From assembly GCF_963675985.1 (NCBI RefSeq), contig NZ_OY780957.1, forward strand, positions 1 through 64,000: a DNA stretch of 64,000 bases. Reading direction: 5' to 3'. Source of the stretch: an uncultured Roseibium sp. GTDB taxonomy: Bacteria > Pseudomonadota > Alphaproteobacteria > Rhizobiales > Stappiaceae. A model generated the notes under the pieces. The model saw only the letters and a list, made by a program, of their open reading frames with translations. It did no database searches and was not told the origin of the DNA. A program made the position numbers and the translations under genes. Shown one piece after another: positions 17,163-25,249 of the stretch (position 1 is the first letter of the stretch; the number at the start of each line of letters is the position of its first letter).

Positions 17163-18557
17163 ATGGCCAATCTGAACCAGCTTCTGGCGGGCATCAAGCT
17201 TCCGCCCCCCTTCCGTTATCTGGTGCGCGGCTACCGCCGCATGGCCCGCGCCGCCTACCGGGCTATGCCCAAGGGACTTTATTCCCGGGCGCTTCTGATC
17301 ATTATCACGCCGATCGTGCTGCTCCAGGCCGTGCTGCTCTATGTCTTCATGGAGCGGCATTACCAACTCGTCTCCGAGCGCTTGTCCGAAGCAGTCGCCC
17401 GGGAAATCGCTTCCATCGTCTACGTGCTGGAGAATTATCCGCAGGATCCCGAACACGCCAAGATCGAGGGAATGGCAAGCAATGCACTCGGTCTGTCCGT
17501 AACCCTGTTGCCGCCGGAGCCCCTTCCGCCGCCAGCGCCGAAACCGTTTTTCGATATCATCGACCGCGGCCTGAGCCGGGCGATCAGCCAGAAGGTCGGC
17601 AAACCGTTCTGGATCGATACGGTCGGGCGCTCCAGTTTCGTGGAAATCCGCATCCAGCTGGACAACGCGGTCCTGCGCGTCTTTTCCAGGCGCAGCCAGA
17701 CCTACGCGACCAATTCCCATTTCTTCGTGGTCTGGATGGTCTCCACGTCTCTGGTCCTGATCACCATTGCCATGCTGTTCCTGCGCAACCAGATCCGCCC
17801 GATCGTGCGCCTGGCCAATGCCGCCGAAAGCTTCGGCAAGGGCCGGCCGATCGGCAAGTTCCGCGCCAGCGGAGCCCGCGAGGTCCGCCAGGCGGCGCAG
17901 GCCTTCCTGGAAATGCGCCGCCGGATCGAACGCCAGATCGAACAGCGCACGACGATGCTCGCCGGTGTCAGCCATGATCTGAGAACCATTCTGACCCGGA
18001 TACGCCTGCAACTCGCCCTCCTCGGCGACACGCCCGAAAGCGAAGGCATGCGCAAGGATCTGAATGAAATGAGCAGCATGCTGGAGGATTATCTGGCCTT
18101 CGCCCGCGGCGACGGAGACGAGAACGTCCAATTGACAGACATGGCCCTGATGCTGGAGGAGCTGGAGGAAGAAGCGGAAATCTCCGGAGCCAACGTTACC
18201 GCCTCGTTTGAAGGACCGTCAGAACTGGAACTCCGCCGCCTCGCCATGAAACGCTGCCTGTCCAACCTTGTGACCAACGCCATGAAATACGGCACGCGGG
18301 CGGAATTGAAGGGCAGTTACGACAAGGGCTGGCTGACGATCACCGTCGATGACGACGGGCCGGGGATTGCCGAAGAAAACCGTGACCTGGCGTTCAGGGC
18401 CTTTCATAGACTGGACGAGGCGCGCAACCAGGATCAGCCCGGCAGCGGCCTAGGCCTCGCCATTGCCCGCGACGTCGCCCGCAGCCACGGCGGCGACCTT
18501 TTCCTCGAAGACAGCCCGCTCGGCGGCCTCAGGGCGCGTCTGCGGATACCCGGGTAA
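17163..18557 (+). CDS. EnvZ-like sensor histidine kinase, partner of PetR
   Basis: A 464-residue inner-membrane kinase. Two membrane helices (about 40-62 and 180-203) enclose a periplasmic sensor of about 120 residues; a HAMP linker follows, then HisKA and HATPase. The H-box reads AGVSHDLRTILTRIRLQL: the phospho-acceptor His is present but the usual Pro after RT is Ile. The ATP domain has NLVTNAMKYG (N box), VDDDGPGIAEENRD (G1) and GSGLGLAIARD (G2). It starts 25 bases after petR, so it is the natural cognate kinase. Signal unknown. Confidence 0.9.
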   Translation: MANLNQLLAGIKLPPPFRYLVRGYRRMARAAYRAMPKGLYSRALLIIITPIVLLQAVLLYVFMERHYQLVSERLSEAVAREIASIVYVLENYPQDPEHAKIEGMASNALGLSVTLLPPEPLPPPAPKPFFDIIDRGLSRAISQKVGKPFWIDTVGRSSFVEIRIQLDNAVLRVFSRRSQTYATNSHFFVVWMVSTSLVLITIAMLFLRNQIRPIVRLANAAESFGKGRPIGKFRASGAREVRQAAQAFLEMRRRIERQIEQRTTMLAGVSHDLRTILTRIRLQLALLGDTPESEGMRKDLNEMSSMLEDYLAFARGDGDENVQLTDMALMLEELEEEAEISGANVTASFEGPSELELRRLAMKRCLSNLVTNAMKYGTRAELKGSYDKGWLTITVDDDGPGIAEENRDLAFRAFHRLDEARNQDQPGSGLGLAIARDVARSHGGDLFLEDSPLGGLRARLRIPG

Positions 18558-18562
18558 TCAGA

Positions 18563-18913
18563 TCAGTAAAGCCGTCCGCCTATGGGAACGTCCAGGTCGG
18601 GCCTGAGCAGCACGACCTCGCCGTCCTCGTCCGGCACGCCAAGGGTCAGGACTTCCGACATGACCGGGCCGATCTGGCGCGGCGGGAAGTTGACCACGGC
18701 CATGACACGCCGACCGACCAGGGTTTCCGGCGTATAGTGTTTCGTGATCTGGGCAGAGGTCTTCTTGATGCCGATGTCCGGACCGAAATCGATCTGCATC
18801 TTGTAGGCGGGCTTGCGGGCTTCGGGAAACTCTTCCGCGGCAATCACCTTGCCGACCCGGATGTCCACCTTCAGGAAATCGTCAAAGGAAATCGTATCGC
18901 TCACGGGCTTCAC
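18563..18913 (-). CDS. tRNA-binding domain protein, CsaA-like
   Basis: A 116-residue OB-fold protein of the CsaA/Trbp111 type: FDDFLKVDIRVGKV at the start, KPAYKMQIDFGPDIGIKKTSAQITKHY, then VVNFPPRQIGPVMSEVLTLGV. Such proteins form homodimers that bind the outer corner of tRNA; CsaA was also proposed to be a chaperone linked to secretion. It is convergent with the kinase gene, with only 5 bases between stops, and has no visible partner gene. Confidence 0.9.
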   Translation of the reverse strand: MKPVSDTISFDDFLKVDIRVGKVIAAEEFPEARKPAYKMQIDFGPDIGIKKTSAQITKHYTPETLVGRRVMAVVNFPPRQIGPVMSEVLTLGVPDEDGEVVLLRPDLDVPIGGRLY

Positions 18914-19004
18914 TCGCTGACAGGTCGTTCAAACCCCGCGACCATGCCCCGAACGACCTACGGCGGACAAGCCACCCGCGATTGTTTATGAGCGGCTGTG
19001 GCTT

Positions 19005-19679
19005 TTAGGACTCAACTCCCTCGGCAGCGGCCTCTGCCGAACCTTCGTTGCCGGCGCGACGGTTCCGGGCTCGTTTGCCTGCTTCCCAAAAGGGGCGAGC
19101 GAATTTCTCGGCGCTGTCGAGCCGCTGCATCCAGGCTTCGCCGCGATTCAGCTCCTCATCGAGCCTGGCCATGGTTTTCGGCAGGCCTTCATCCGTTTCA
19201 TCAAGCCAGGTTGTCACGACCCGCCCGAAGGCCATCGCCAACCCTTGCGTGACGAGCCGTCCCTTGATACCGGTCAGATCGATACCTGCGGCAATCAGCA
19301 TCCAGCGCTGGGACCGGACCGCGATGGAATTGAATTCCAGCGCAAGCGCCGGGTCCCGGCGTACGGCCTCCGTAAGGGTGCGCACCGCGTCCCTGTAGGG
19401 CGCAAGCTGGTCGAGCCGGATCATCAGGATATCGAACAGGCGATCATGGGCCGGCTGGTCGTCCATCTCTTCATCGCGGTCGTCGAGAACCGCGGTATCG
19501 ATCATTTCCGCGAACGCCTCGACCAGTGCCCGCTTGGAAGAATAACACTCCCGAAGCACGGACAGCTTGACGTCGGCCGTCTTCGCCAGCAGCGGCAGGC
19601 TGACATCCTCGTAAGAATGCTGCGACAGCAGATCGAGGAAGGTTTTCAGGATCTTCTGCCTGGTCTTAGCGGTCGCCAT
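19005..19679 (-). CDS. TetR/AcrR-family transcriptional regulator
   Basis: A 224-residue regulator. The N-terminal helix-turn-helix (about 5-50) reads TRQKILKTFLDLLSQHSYED, LPLLAKTADVKLSVLRECYS, KRALVEAF. The rest is a helical ligand/dimer domain without further identity (the family also includes COQ9-like C-terminal parts). The ATG at 19679 has GGAG 8 bases upstream, better than a TTG six bases earlier. The gene is bordered upstream by the inverted-repeat element at 19697, which starts only 17 bases before its start codon, so the element may carry or disrupt its promoter. Confidence 0.85.
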   Translation of the reverse strand: MATAKTRQKILKTFLDLLSQHSYEDVSLPLLAKTADVKLSVLRECYSSKRALVEAFAEMIDTAVLDDRDEEMDDQPAHDRLFDILMIRLDQLAPYRDAVRTLTEAVRRDPALALEFNSIAVRSQRWMLIAAGIDLTGIKGRLVTQGLAMAFGRVVTTWLDETDEGLPKTMARLDEELNRGEAWMQRLDSAEKFARPFWEAGKRARNRRAGNEGSAEAAAEGVES

Positions 19680-19696
19680 ACTCAAACTCCCTTGCT

Positions 19697-19961
19697 AGAG
19701 CATCGGGCGATAACTTTGAAGCATTTGACCGGTGCGCTTTTGTCTGCTGACAAGGCGGGTCGCGTGCCGTGGTGTTTCCCACCACAAGCGCGAGCCAACG
19801 CGGTCAGCGGGCAAAAGAGCCCGGCCCTTCGGGTGTCAGAAAGCAGCCCATCGGCTGCGTTGCGCCGCTTGCACGATGCACCACATCGCGCTTCGCGACG
19901 CGCCTGGCCGAGTGAACTGCTTTCTGACATCAAATGGTTCAAAGTTATCGCCCGATGCTCT
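19697..19961. mobile_element. 265-bp non-coding element with 32-bp terminal inverted repeats (MITE-like)
   Basis: The left end 19697-19728 (starting AGAGCATCGGGCGATAACTT) and the right end 19930-19961 are inverted copies with 31 of 32 bases matching. Inside is a second perfect inverted pair (TGTCAGAAAGCAG at 19836-19848 and its complement at 19917-19929). The body is GC-rich and has no convincing gene, although open frames cross it. It lies in the spacer between a TetR gene and proC. No clear target duplication is visible at the edges. The form fits a miniature inverted-repeat element or a large palindromic intergenic repeat moved in trans. Confidence 0.8.
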
Positions 19962-20020
19962 TGGAAACATAGGAGCAAAGACATCGGCCTGAAAGGGTTC
20001 AAGCTCCGATAAAAGGAAAA

Positions 20021-20839
20021 TCAGCCGGCGAGTTCACGCGCCCGTCCGACCGCGGCGGCCACCGCTTTCGTCATCAGAGGCCTCAGGCCGTCTTCGGCCA
20101 TCAAAACCTCGAGTGCGGCCGCCGTTGTGCCGTTGGGAGACGTCACGTTCTGGCGAAGCACCGTCGGCGTCTCCGGTGACTGATGCATCAGCTCACCTGC
20201 GCCGGACACGGTCGCTTCGGCCAGTTCCCTGGCAAGCTCTTCCGGCAATCCGGCCGCTTTTCCAGCCTCCGCCATGCATTCAGCCAGCCAGAAGACATAG
20301 GCAGGCCCGGACCCGCTGACACCGGTGACCATGTCGATCTGGTCTTCGCTTTGCAGCCAGACCACCTTGCCGACGGCCGACAACAACGTTCCGACGGTTT
20401 CCTTCTGCGCTTCGCTCACCCCGTCATTCGGGAAGACGGCGGTGATCCCGCGCGCCACCATGGCAGGCGTGTTCGGCATCGCCCGGGCAACGGGAACCGG
20501 ACCGAAAGCTGCCTGGAACCGGGAAATCGGCGTGCCGGCCGCAACCGACAGGACCAGCGTGTCCGGACGGATCGCCGGCGCGATGGCTGGCAGAACCACG
20601 TCCATCATCTGCGGCTTGACGGCTACGAGAACAATCGACGGCGCCAGGTCGGCGGGAACCTCGGTGACATGACGAATGCCATGCTTTTCCAGAATGTCCC
20701 TTATCTCGTCACCGGGTTTCGGGTCGGAAACAACAATGGCGGACGGGTCCAGCCCCTCCGCCATCCAGCCGGATAACATCGCCCCGCCCATCTTTCCTGC
20801 ACCGACAAGAAGGAACGGGCGGTCTTTTGAAAAAATCAT
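20021..20839 (-). CDS. proC: Pyrroline-5-carboxylate reductase
   Basis: ProC reduces pyrroline-5-carboxylate to proline with NAD(P)H. The 272-residue protein has the Rossmann opening LVGAGKMGGAMLSGWM, the strand VLVAVKPQ, SVAAGTPISRFQ, the substrate loop RAMPNTPAMVARGITA and the C-terminal helical dimer domain with VTGVSGSGPAYVFWLAE and VTSPNGTTAAALEVL. Its ATG overlaps the stop of the upstream ybjN-like gene by four bases (ATGA), so the two are translationally coupled, an arrangement seen in other Rhizobiales. Confidence 0.95.
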   Translation of the reverse strand: MIFSKDRPFLLVGAGKMGGAMLSGWMAEGLDPSAIVVSDPKPGDEIRDILEKHGIRHVTEVPADLAPSIVLVAVKPQMMDVVLPAIAPAIRPDTLVLSVAAGTPISRFQAAFGPVPVARAMPNTPAMVARGITAVFPNDGVSEAQKETVGTLLSAVGKVVWLQSEDQIDMVTGVSGSGPAYVFWLAECMAEAGKAAGLPEELARELAEATVSGAGELMHQSPETPTVLRQNVTSPNGTTAAALEVLMAEDGLRPLMTKAVAAAVGRARELAG

Positions 20840-21336
20840 GCTTCTCCCACGGTCTCAAACATGGCCGTTGCAATGGCTTCGCTTGCGGGCCGTCCGGCCC
20901 AGACGACGAACTGGAAGGCCTGGTAGTAGCGCTCGCAGTTTTCGAGCGCATTGGAGAGCATACCCTCGATCTGGGTCGAGGTTGCCTCCGAGCCTCCGGC
21001 AAGAAGCAGGGACTGCCGGAACATGACGACGCCCTCCTGGTTCCACAGGTCGAAATGCCCCATCCAGAGCTGCTCGTTGACCAGCGCCAGCAGACGGACG
21101 ACCTCCGTCTTGCGCACATCCGTTACCTTCAGGTCGAAGGCACAGGCCAGATGCAGGGCTTCCACCTCTTCCATCCAGGAAAAGGAAACATGGTAATCGC
21201 ACCAGCTGCCCGCGACGGAGATGGTAATCTCGTCGTCGGCCGATCTTTCGAACGACCAGTCATTCAGCGCTGCGACGGTTTCGATGGTGTCGACGGGATT
21301 GTCAGGTCGCTCGAAGTCAAATTCGATGAGGCTCAT
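20836..21336 (-). CDS. YbjN domain-containing protein
   Basis: A 166-residue cytosolic protein matching the YbjN family: DNPVDTIETVAALNDWSFER, a run of mixed beta strands, DVRKTEVVRLLALVNEQLWMGHFDLW and a helical C-terminus. YbjN-type proteins resemble type III secretion chaperones in fold; in E. coli YbjN affects motility and stress responses, but the molecular role is unknown. It is coupled to proC by a four-base overlap. A spacer of 280 bases separates it from ubiK upstream. Confidence 0.85.
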   Translation of the reverse strand: MSLIEFDFERPDNPVDTIETVAALNDWSFERSADDEITISVAGSWCDYHVSFSWMEEVEALHLACAFDLKVTDVRKTEVVRLLALVNEQLWMGHFDLWNQEGVVMFRQSLLLAGGSEATSTQIEGMLSNALENCERYYQAFQFVVWAGRPASEAIATAMFETVGEA

Positions 21337-21556
21337 GAGCCTACTCCCCTTTCGAGCCGGGGCATTGGGGCCGGATAAAGTATCAGACCGTTACCACCGG
21401 GTATGTCCCAAGCCTTCGGAGCATCCTGACCGTCTGGGCGGTTCAATCATGCCCCACGAATCCCTGTTTAGATTCAGTATATAAGCACTACCGAATAAAG
21501 CGATACATAACGTGGCGCTTTTATGTCCGGAAAATGTGGACGACTTGGTGTAAACA

Positions 21557-21588
21557 GGAAGAGCCGCAGGTTATCCACCGCGGCCCTT
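21557..21588 (-). terminator. Possible terminator after ubiK
   Basis: Ten-bp stem with one G-U pair (21557-21566 with 21579-21588), 12-base loop, downstream of ubiK on the minus strand. The T tract is poor (CTGTTT), so termination is uncertain. Confidence 0.35.
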
Positions 21589-21616
21589 CTTAAAACTTCT
21601 CAGTGAATTCAGGCGA

Positions 21617-21913
21617 TTAGTCCTGAGCCGTCTTCGAAGACGTTTTTGCCGCCGTTTTGGGTTTTGCAGCCGGCTTTTTCTCAAGCGCCTCGATCCGCGC
21701 TTCCAGTTCCTCAATACGATCCAGAGCCCTCACGGCCATTTCCTTGACCGCTTCATGTTCTTCGCGCGAAACGAAATCCATGTCGGACAGGAAACGTTCG
21801 GCCTGCGCCCTGAAGGCGGTTTCCACCTCGCGCCGCGCGCCCTGGGCGACGCCCGCGGCATCGGTCATGAGCTTTGCAAATTCATCGAACATGCGGTTTG
21901 GGCCCTGGGTCAT
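21617..21913 (-). CDS. ubiK: Ubiquinone accessory factor UbiK-type (BMFP) protein
   Basis: A 98-residue protein of the UbiK/YqiC family, which helps the ubiquinone-biosynthesis complex. It shows the amphipathic N-terminus MFDEFAKLMTDAAGVAQG, a middle helix, then the coiled coil EAVKEMAVRALDRIEELEARIEALE and a Lys/Ala/Thr-rich tail. The family usually ends with such a coiled coil that forms trimers. It is divergent from lgt, as in other Rhizobiales. Confidence 0.85.
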   Translation of the reverse strand: MTQGPNRMFDEFAKLMTDAAGVAQGARREVETAFRAQAERFLSDMDFVSREEHEAVKEMAVRALDRIEELEARIEALEKKPAAKPKTAAKTSSKTAQD

Positions 21914-22125
21914 GGCGAACTCCTGTCAGTCCCTTAAAAACATCAGTACACACCTATGAGGCTTTGACGGCAACTTCAAGACGGCGTTTTGCCGCCGATC
22001 GCAAAAGTCGGTCAGGCTGCGCGCCTTGCCCTTGACGCGACGGGTCCGAATAGGCCAGCGTCTGGCCGCGCCGGACCGGATCCGGAAGCGGCGCCCCTTC
22101 CCTGCCAGCAGGAGTCGCTGCGCCG

Positions 22126-22950
22126 ATGCCGCTCTTCGTCCTCCCCTTTCCCGCCATAGACCCGGTGCTGTTTCAAGTCGGCCCCTTTGCCCTTCGCTGG
22201 TATGCGCTCGCCTATATCGTCGGGATCCTGCTCGCCTGGCGCTACATGCGCCGGCTTGTGCTCAACGATAACCTGTGGAACAGCCTCAAACGCCCGACCC
22301 CGCTGGACCTGGACGACTTCGTCTTGTGGGGCACCGTCGGCATCATCGTCGGTGGCCGGATCGGCTACGTACTCGTCTACAATCCCGGCTACTATCTCAC
22401 CCATCCGCTGGAAATCTTCGCCGTATGGACCGGTGGCATGTCCTTTCACGGCGGCTTTACCGGCACGGTGATCGCAATGATCCTGTTTGCCTGGAAAAGA
22501 GGCCTGTCAATCTGGACACTGTTCGACCTTGCCGGCTGCGCGGCGCCGATCGGCCTGTTCTTCGGCCGGATCGCCAATTTCATCAACAGCGAACTCTGGG
22601 GCCGGGTGACCGACGTGCCCTGGGCCATGGTGTTTCCCACCGGCGGTCCGGAACCGCGTCATCCGAGCCAGCTTTACGAGGCCGCCCTTGAAGGGATTCT
22701 GCTCTTTCTTACGATGCGTCTCTTGAGCCATCGGTTCAAGATGCTTCAGCGGCCCGGCTTCATCGCCGGCGCTTTCGCCTTCGGCTATGGCGTCACCCGC
22801 TCCTTCGGCGAACTCTTCCGGGTCCCCGATGCCCAGATCGGTTATCTCGGCGGCTTCATGACCATGGGCATCCTGCTGTCGGTTCCGATGATGCTGGCCG
22901 GCCTGATCGTCATGATCTGGGCCGCCCGCCGGCACAAGGGCGCCGCATGA
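22126..22950 (+). CDS. lgt: Prolipoprotein diacylglyceryl transferase
   Basis: Lgt transfers diacylglycerol from phosphatidylglycerol to the lipobox cysteine of prolipoproteins in the inner membrane. The 274-residue protein has seven predicted helices and the family signatures: GGRIGYVLVYN, MSFHGGFTGTV (catalytic HGG region), and GRIANFINSELWGRVTDVPWAM. RHPSQLYEAALEGI follows with essential residues. AGGAG lies upstream of the ATG. The stop overlaps the next start (ATGA), coupling it to the MidA-type gene. Confidence 0.95.
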   Translation: MPLFVLPFPAIDPVLFQVGPFALRWYALAYIVGILLAWRYMRRLVLNDNLWNSLKRPTPLDLDDFVLWGTVGIIVGGRIGYVLVYNPGYYLTHPLEIFAVWTGGMSFHGGFTGTVIAMILFAWKRGLSIWTLFDLAGCAAPIGLFFGRIANFINSELWGRVTDVPWAMVFPTGGPEPRHPSQLYEAALEGILLFLTMRLLSHRFKMLQRPGFIAGAFAFGYGVTRSFGELFRVPDAQIGYLGGFMTMGILLSVPMMLAGLIVMIWAARRHKGAA

Positions 22951-24035
22951 AAGGACCGGCTCTGAAGGAAAAGCTGGCTGCGCGGATCCGGGCCCACGGC
23001 CCGATCACGGTCGCCGACTATATGGCGGCCTGCCTCGCCGATCCGGATGCCGGCTACTACATCACCCGCGACCCCTTCGGTAAAAAGGGCGACTTCATCA
23101 CCGCGCCGGAAGTGAGCCAGATGTTCGGCGAACTGATCGGCGCCTTCTGCCTGCAGGCATATCTGGATCTGGGCGCGCCCGGAGCCTTCCAGCTTGTCGA
23201 GCTCGGCCCGGGACGGGGCACTCTGATGGCGGACCTGCTGCGTATGGCATCCCTGCGCCCGGAGTTCGTCGACGCGGCCAGCCTGTCCCTCGTCGAAACC
23301 AGCCCGGCGCTCCGCAAGGTGCAGGCGAAGACGCTGGAAAAAGCGCCGCTCACGCCAGCGTTCCACGACCGCTTTGCCAATGTTCCCGACGGACCTCTGA
23401 TCCTTGTCGCCAACGAGTTCTTCGACGCCCTGCCGATCCATCAGTATGTGAAGACCGCCGATGGCTGGCCGGAGCGCATGATCGGCCTGTCGGACGAAGG
23501 CGACCTGTGTTTCGGCATCGGCACCGGCAGGCTCGACGACACTGAATTGCCGCCGGAGGCACAAAACGCACCTGAGGGAACCATTCTCGAAACCCAGCCT
23601 GCCGCCAATGCAATCACGCAGGAAATCGGAACCCGCCTTGCCCGCCATGGCGGCGCGGCGCTGATCATCGACTACGGCTATCTGAAAACAGCGACCGGCG
23701 ACACGCTGCAGGCGCTTTACAAGCATACGCACGACGACGTGCTCGCTCATCCGGGCAACGCCGACCTGACCGCCCATGTGAATTTCGAGACGCTGGCGCG
23801 GGCAGCTCAAGAAGGCGGAGCCAAACCGCTCCCGCCTCTGGAGCAGGGTGAGTTCCTGCTTCGACTTGGCCTGTTGGAACGTGCAGGCGTGCTTGGATCT
23901 GGCAAAAGCAACGCGGTGCAGGACACGATCCGCGACGCAGTCGAAAGGCTGGCGGCTCCCGACCAGATGGGTGCACTTTTCAAGGTGCTGGCGCTCAGTG
24001 GCAATGGACGCGCCTTGCCCCCCTTTGACATGTGA
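22947..24035 (+). CDS. Class I SAM-dependent methyltransferase, MidA/NDUFAF7 family
   Basis: A 362-residue protein with SAM motif VELGPGRGTLMADLLR (about 85-100), the upstream TVADYMAACLADPDAGYY, FITAPEVSQMFGELIGAF, and LVANEFFDALPIHQ. The family includes human NDUFAF7, which dimethylates an arginine of complex I subunit NDUFS2. In Rhizobiales it sits between lgt and pgeF; here it ends the lgt operon and is followed by a palindromic repeat and the siderophore island instead of pgeF. Confidence 0.9.
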   Translation: MKGPALKEKLAARIRAHGPITVADYMAACLADPDAGYYITRDPFGKKGDFITAPEVSQMFGELIGAFCLQAYLDLGAPGAFQLVELGPGRGTLMADLLRMASLRPEFVDAASLSLVETSPALRKVQAKTLEKAPLTPAFHDRFANVPDGPLILVANEFFDALPIHQYVKTADGWPERMIGLSDEGDLCFGIGTGRLDDTELPPEAQNAPEGTILETQPAANAITQEIGTRLARHGGAALIIDYGYLKTATGDTLQALYKHTHDDVLAHPGNADLTAHVNFETLARAAQEGGAKPLPPLEQGEFLLRLGLLERAGVLGSGKSNAVQDTIRDAVERLAAPDQMGALFKVLALSGNGRALPPFDM

Positions 24036-24050
24036 CTGAACACCACAACG

Positions 24051-24123
24051 AGTGGTTTTGAAGATTCCAACATTTGCAACGCAAGTCGCCGCACGGGGAT
24101 GCAAATGTTGGAATCAAACCACT
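24051..24123. repeat. Palindromic intergenic repeat at the island edge
   Basis: Inverted arms at 24051-24078 and 24099-24123 share the core GATTCCAACATTTGCA and the outer AGTGGTTT; the left arm carries a four-base insertion between them. The central 20 bases form the loop. The right arm runs into the TAG stop of the siderophore-interacting protein gene. It can fold as a long hairpin between two convergent genes and so may terminate both, but its size and uneven arms look more like a dispersed repeat than a plain terminator. Confidence 0.75.
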
Positions 24124-25249
24124 AGGGCAGATACGCCTCCCCACCGATGGCTATGATCTCTTCCTCATTGAGCGACCGGTGCCAGTGAGAAAAAAATGTC
24201 TGCCGATCGCGGGGCAGGCGCACGTCCTGGCGAAGCATGTGGTGGATTTTGCGGAACGCCTTGTGTTCGCAGCCTCCCCAGAAGAACACCCGGTCGAGAT
24301 CGGATGGCCAGTCGACCGCCTGCACGGCTTCGACGAGGAGAGACGTCGTTCCCGCTGCCGCGCCGTTGCGGTGCAGCCAGCGCAACGCAACGCCCGGCGG
24401 ATGAAGAAGCGGGAGTTCTTCGGTCGGACCATCGATCTCGATCAAGGCAACACCCCGGGCTTTGTCACCGACCTGCTCGAGGATGCGTGCAATACCGGGC
24501 AAGGCGGTTTCGTCGCCGGCAAGCACATAGAAATCCGCCGGTTTCGCGCCGTTGGCGGCAGGACCGAGAATTCCCACAATGTCGCCGGGAACGGCTTCAC
24601 GCGCCCATCTCGTGGCAGGCCCGGCCGTATCGTGGAGAGCGAAGTCGATCTCGATCTCGCCTTTGACGGCATCGATCCTGCGAATCGTATAGACGCGGGT
24701 CGGTAGCTTCTGCCGTTTTGGCCAGACGACCTGGCCGCGATCGTCCAGCATGGGCCATTGGGGTGACGCCACATCCTTGGGCTGAAAAATGAGCCTGCAA
24801 TGCAGCTGGTCCGGTCGGTCGTAGCGTGACAGGTCGTTGCCGCTGAAGGTGATGCGAAGCATACGGGGCGTCAGCGCGGCGACATGGACGACGCTCAGGA
24901 CACGCAGGTCTTCCGGCAAGGCGGCCCCCGTCTCGTCACCGGACCATTCGATATGCAGTTTCTCGCTGGCCGCAATGAACGTAATCGGTCCGACAAGGGC
25001 ATATTTCAGGTGATTAAGCGCGTTGCAGTCGTCCGTCGTGACGGTGAGACGAAGACGACCCTCCAACGGTTCCAGCCTTGCGCGTCCGTGGGGGGCCAGG
25101 ACGTCAAAGCACTTGCCGTCGCGGGTGATCGTCATATCGTGCGTGGCGATGGAGGAGACGATCGGATCGAGAAACTCCTCGATTTTGGGAAAGTCGACCG
25201 TGGCTTCCGCCCGATAGACGCCTCGCTCCCGGCTTGCCTTCGAGGTCAT
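24122..25249 (-). CDS. Siderophore-interacting FAD reductase with N-terminal DUF2218 domain
   Basis: A 375-residue fusion. Residues 1-105 are a DUF2218-like domain (FPKIEEFLDPIVSSIATHDM, DVLAPHGRARLEPL, GPITFIAASEKLHIEW). From about 120 comes the siderophore-interacting protein fold: FAD-binding region with RVYTIRRIDAVKGEIEIDF and PGDIVGILGP, then the reductase part DFYVLAGDETALPGIARIL, FFWGGCEHKAFRKI and HWHRSLNEEE. The ViuB/FhuF-like role is to release iron from imported ferric siderophores in the cytoplasm. The start overlaps the stop of the binding-protein gene by four bases. Its TAG lies inside the palindromic repeat. Confidence 0.9.
   Translation of the reverse strand: MTSKASRERGVYRAEATVDFPKIEEFLDPIVSSIATHDMTITRDGKCFDVLAPHGRARLEPLEGRLRLTVTTDDCNALNHLKYALVGPITFIAASEKLHIEWSGDETGAALPEDLRVLSVVHVAALTPRMLRITFSGNDLSRYDRPDQLHCRLIFQPKDVASPQWPMLDDRGQVVWPKRQKLPTRVYTIRRIDAVKGEIEIDFALHDTAGPATRWAREAVPGDIVGILGPAANGAKPADFYVLAGDETALPGIARILEQVGDKARGVALIEIDGPTEELPLLHPPGVALRWLHRNGAAAGTTSLLVEAVQAVDWPSDLDRVFFWGGCEHKAFRKIHHMLRQDVRLPRDRQTFFSHWHRSLNEEEIIAIGGEAYLP

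Noticed and set aside
19682..20002. Open frames crossing the inverted-repeat element
   Set aside because: They use the terminal repeat sequence itself as coding sequence and have no ribosome site or protein-like pattern; likely spurious.
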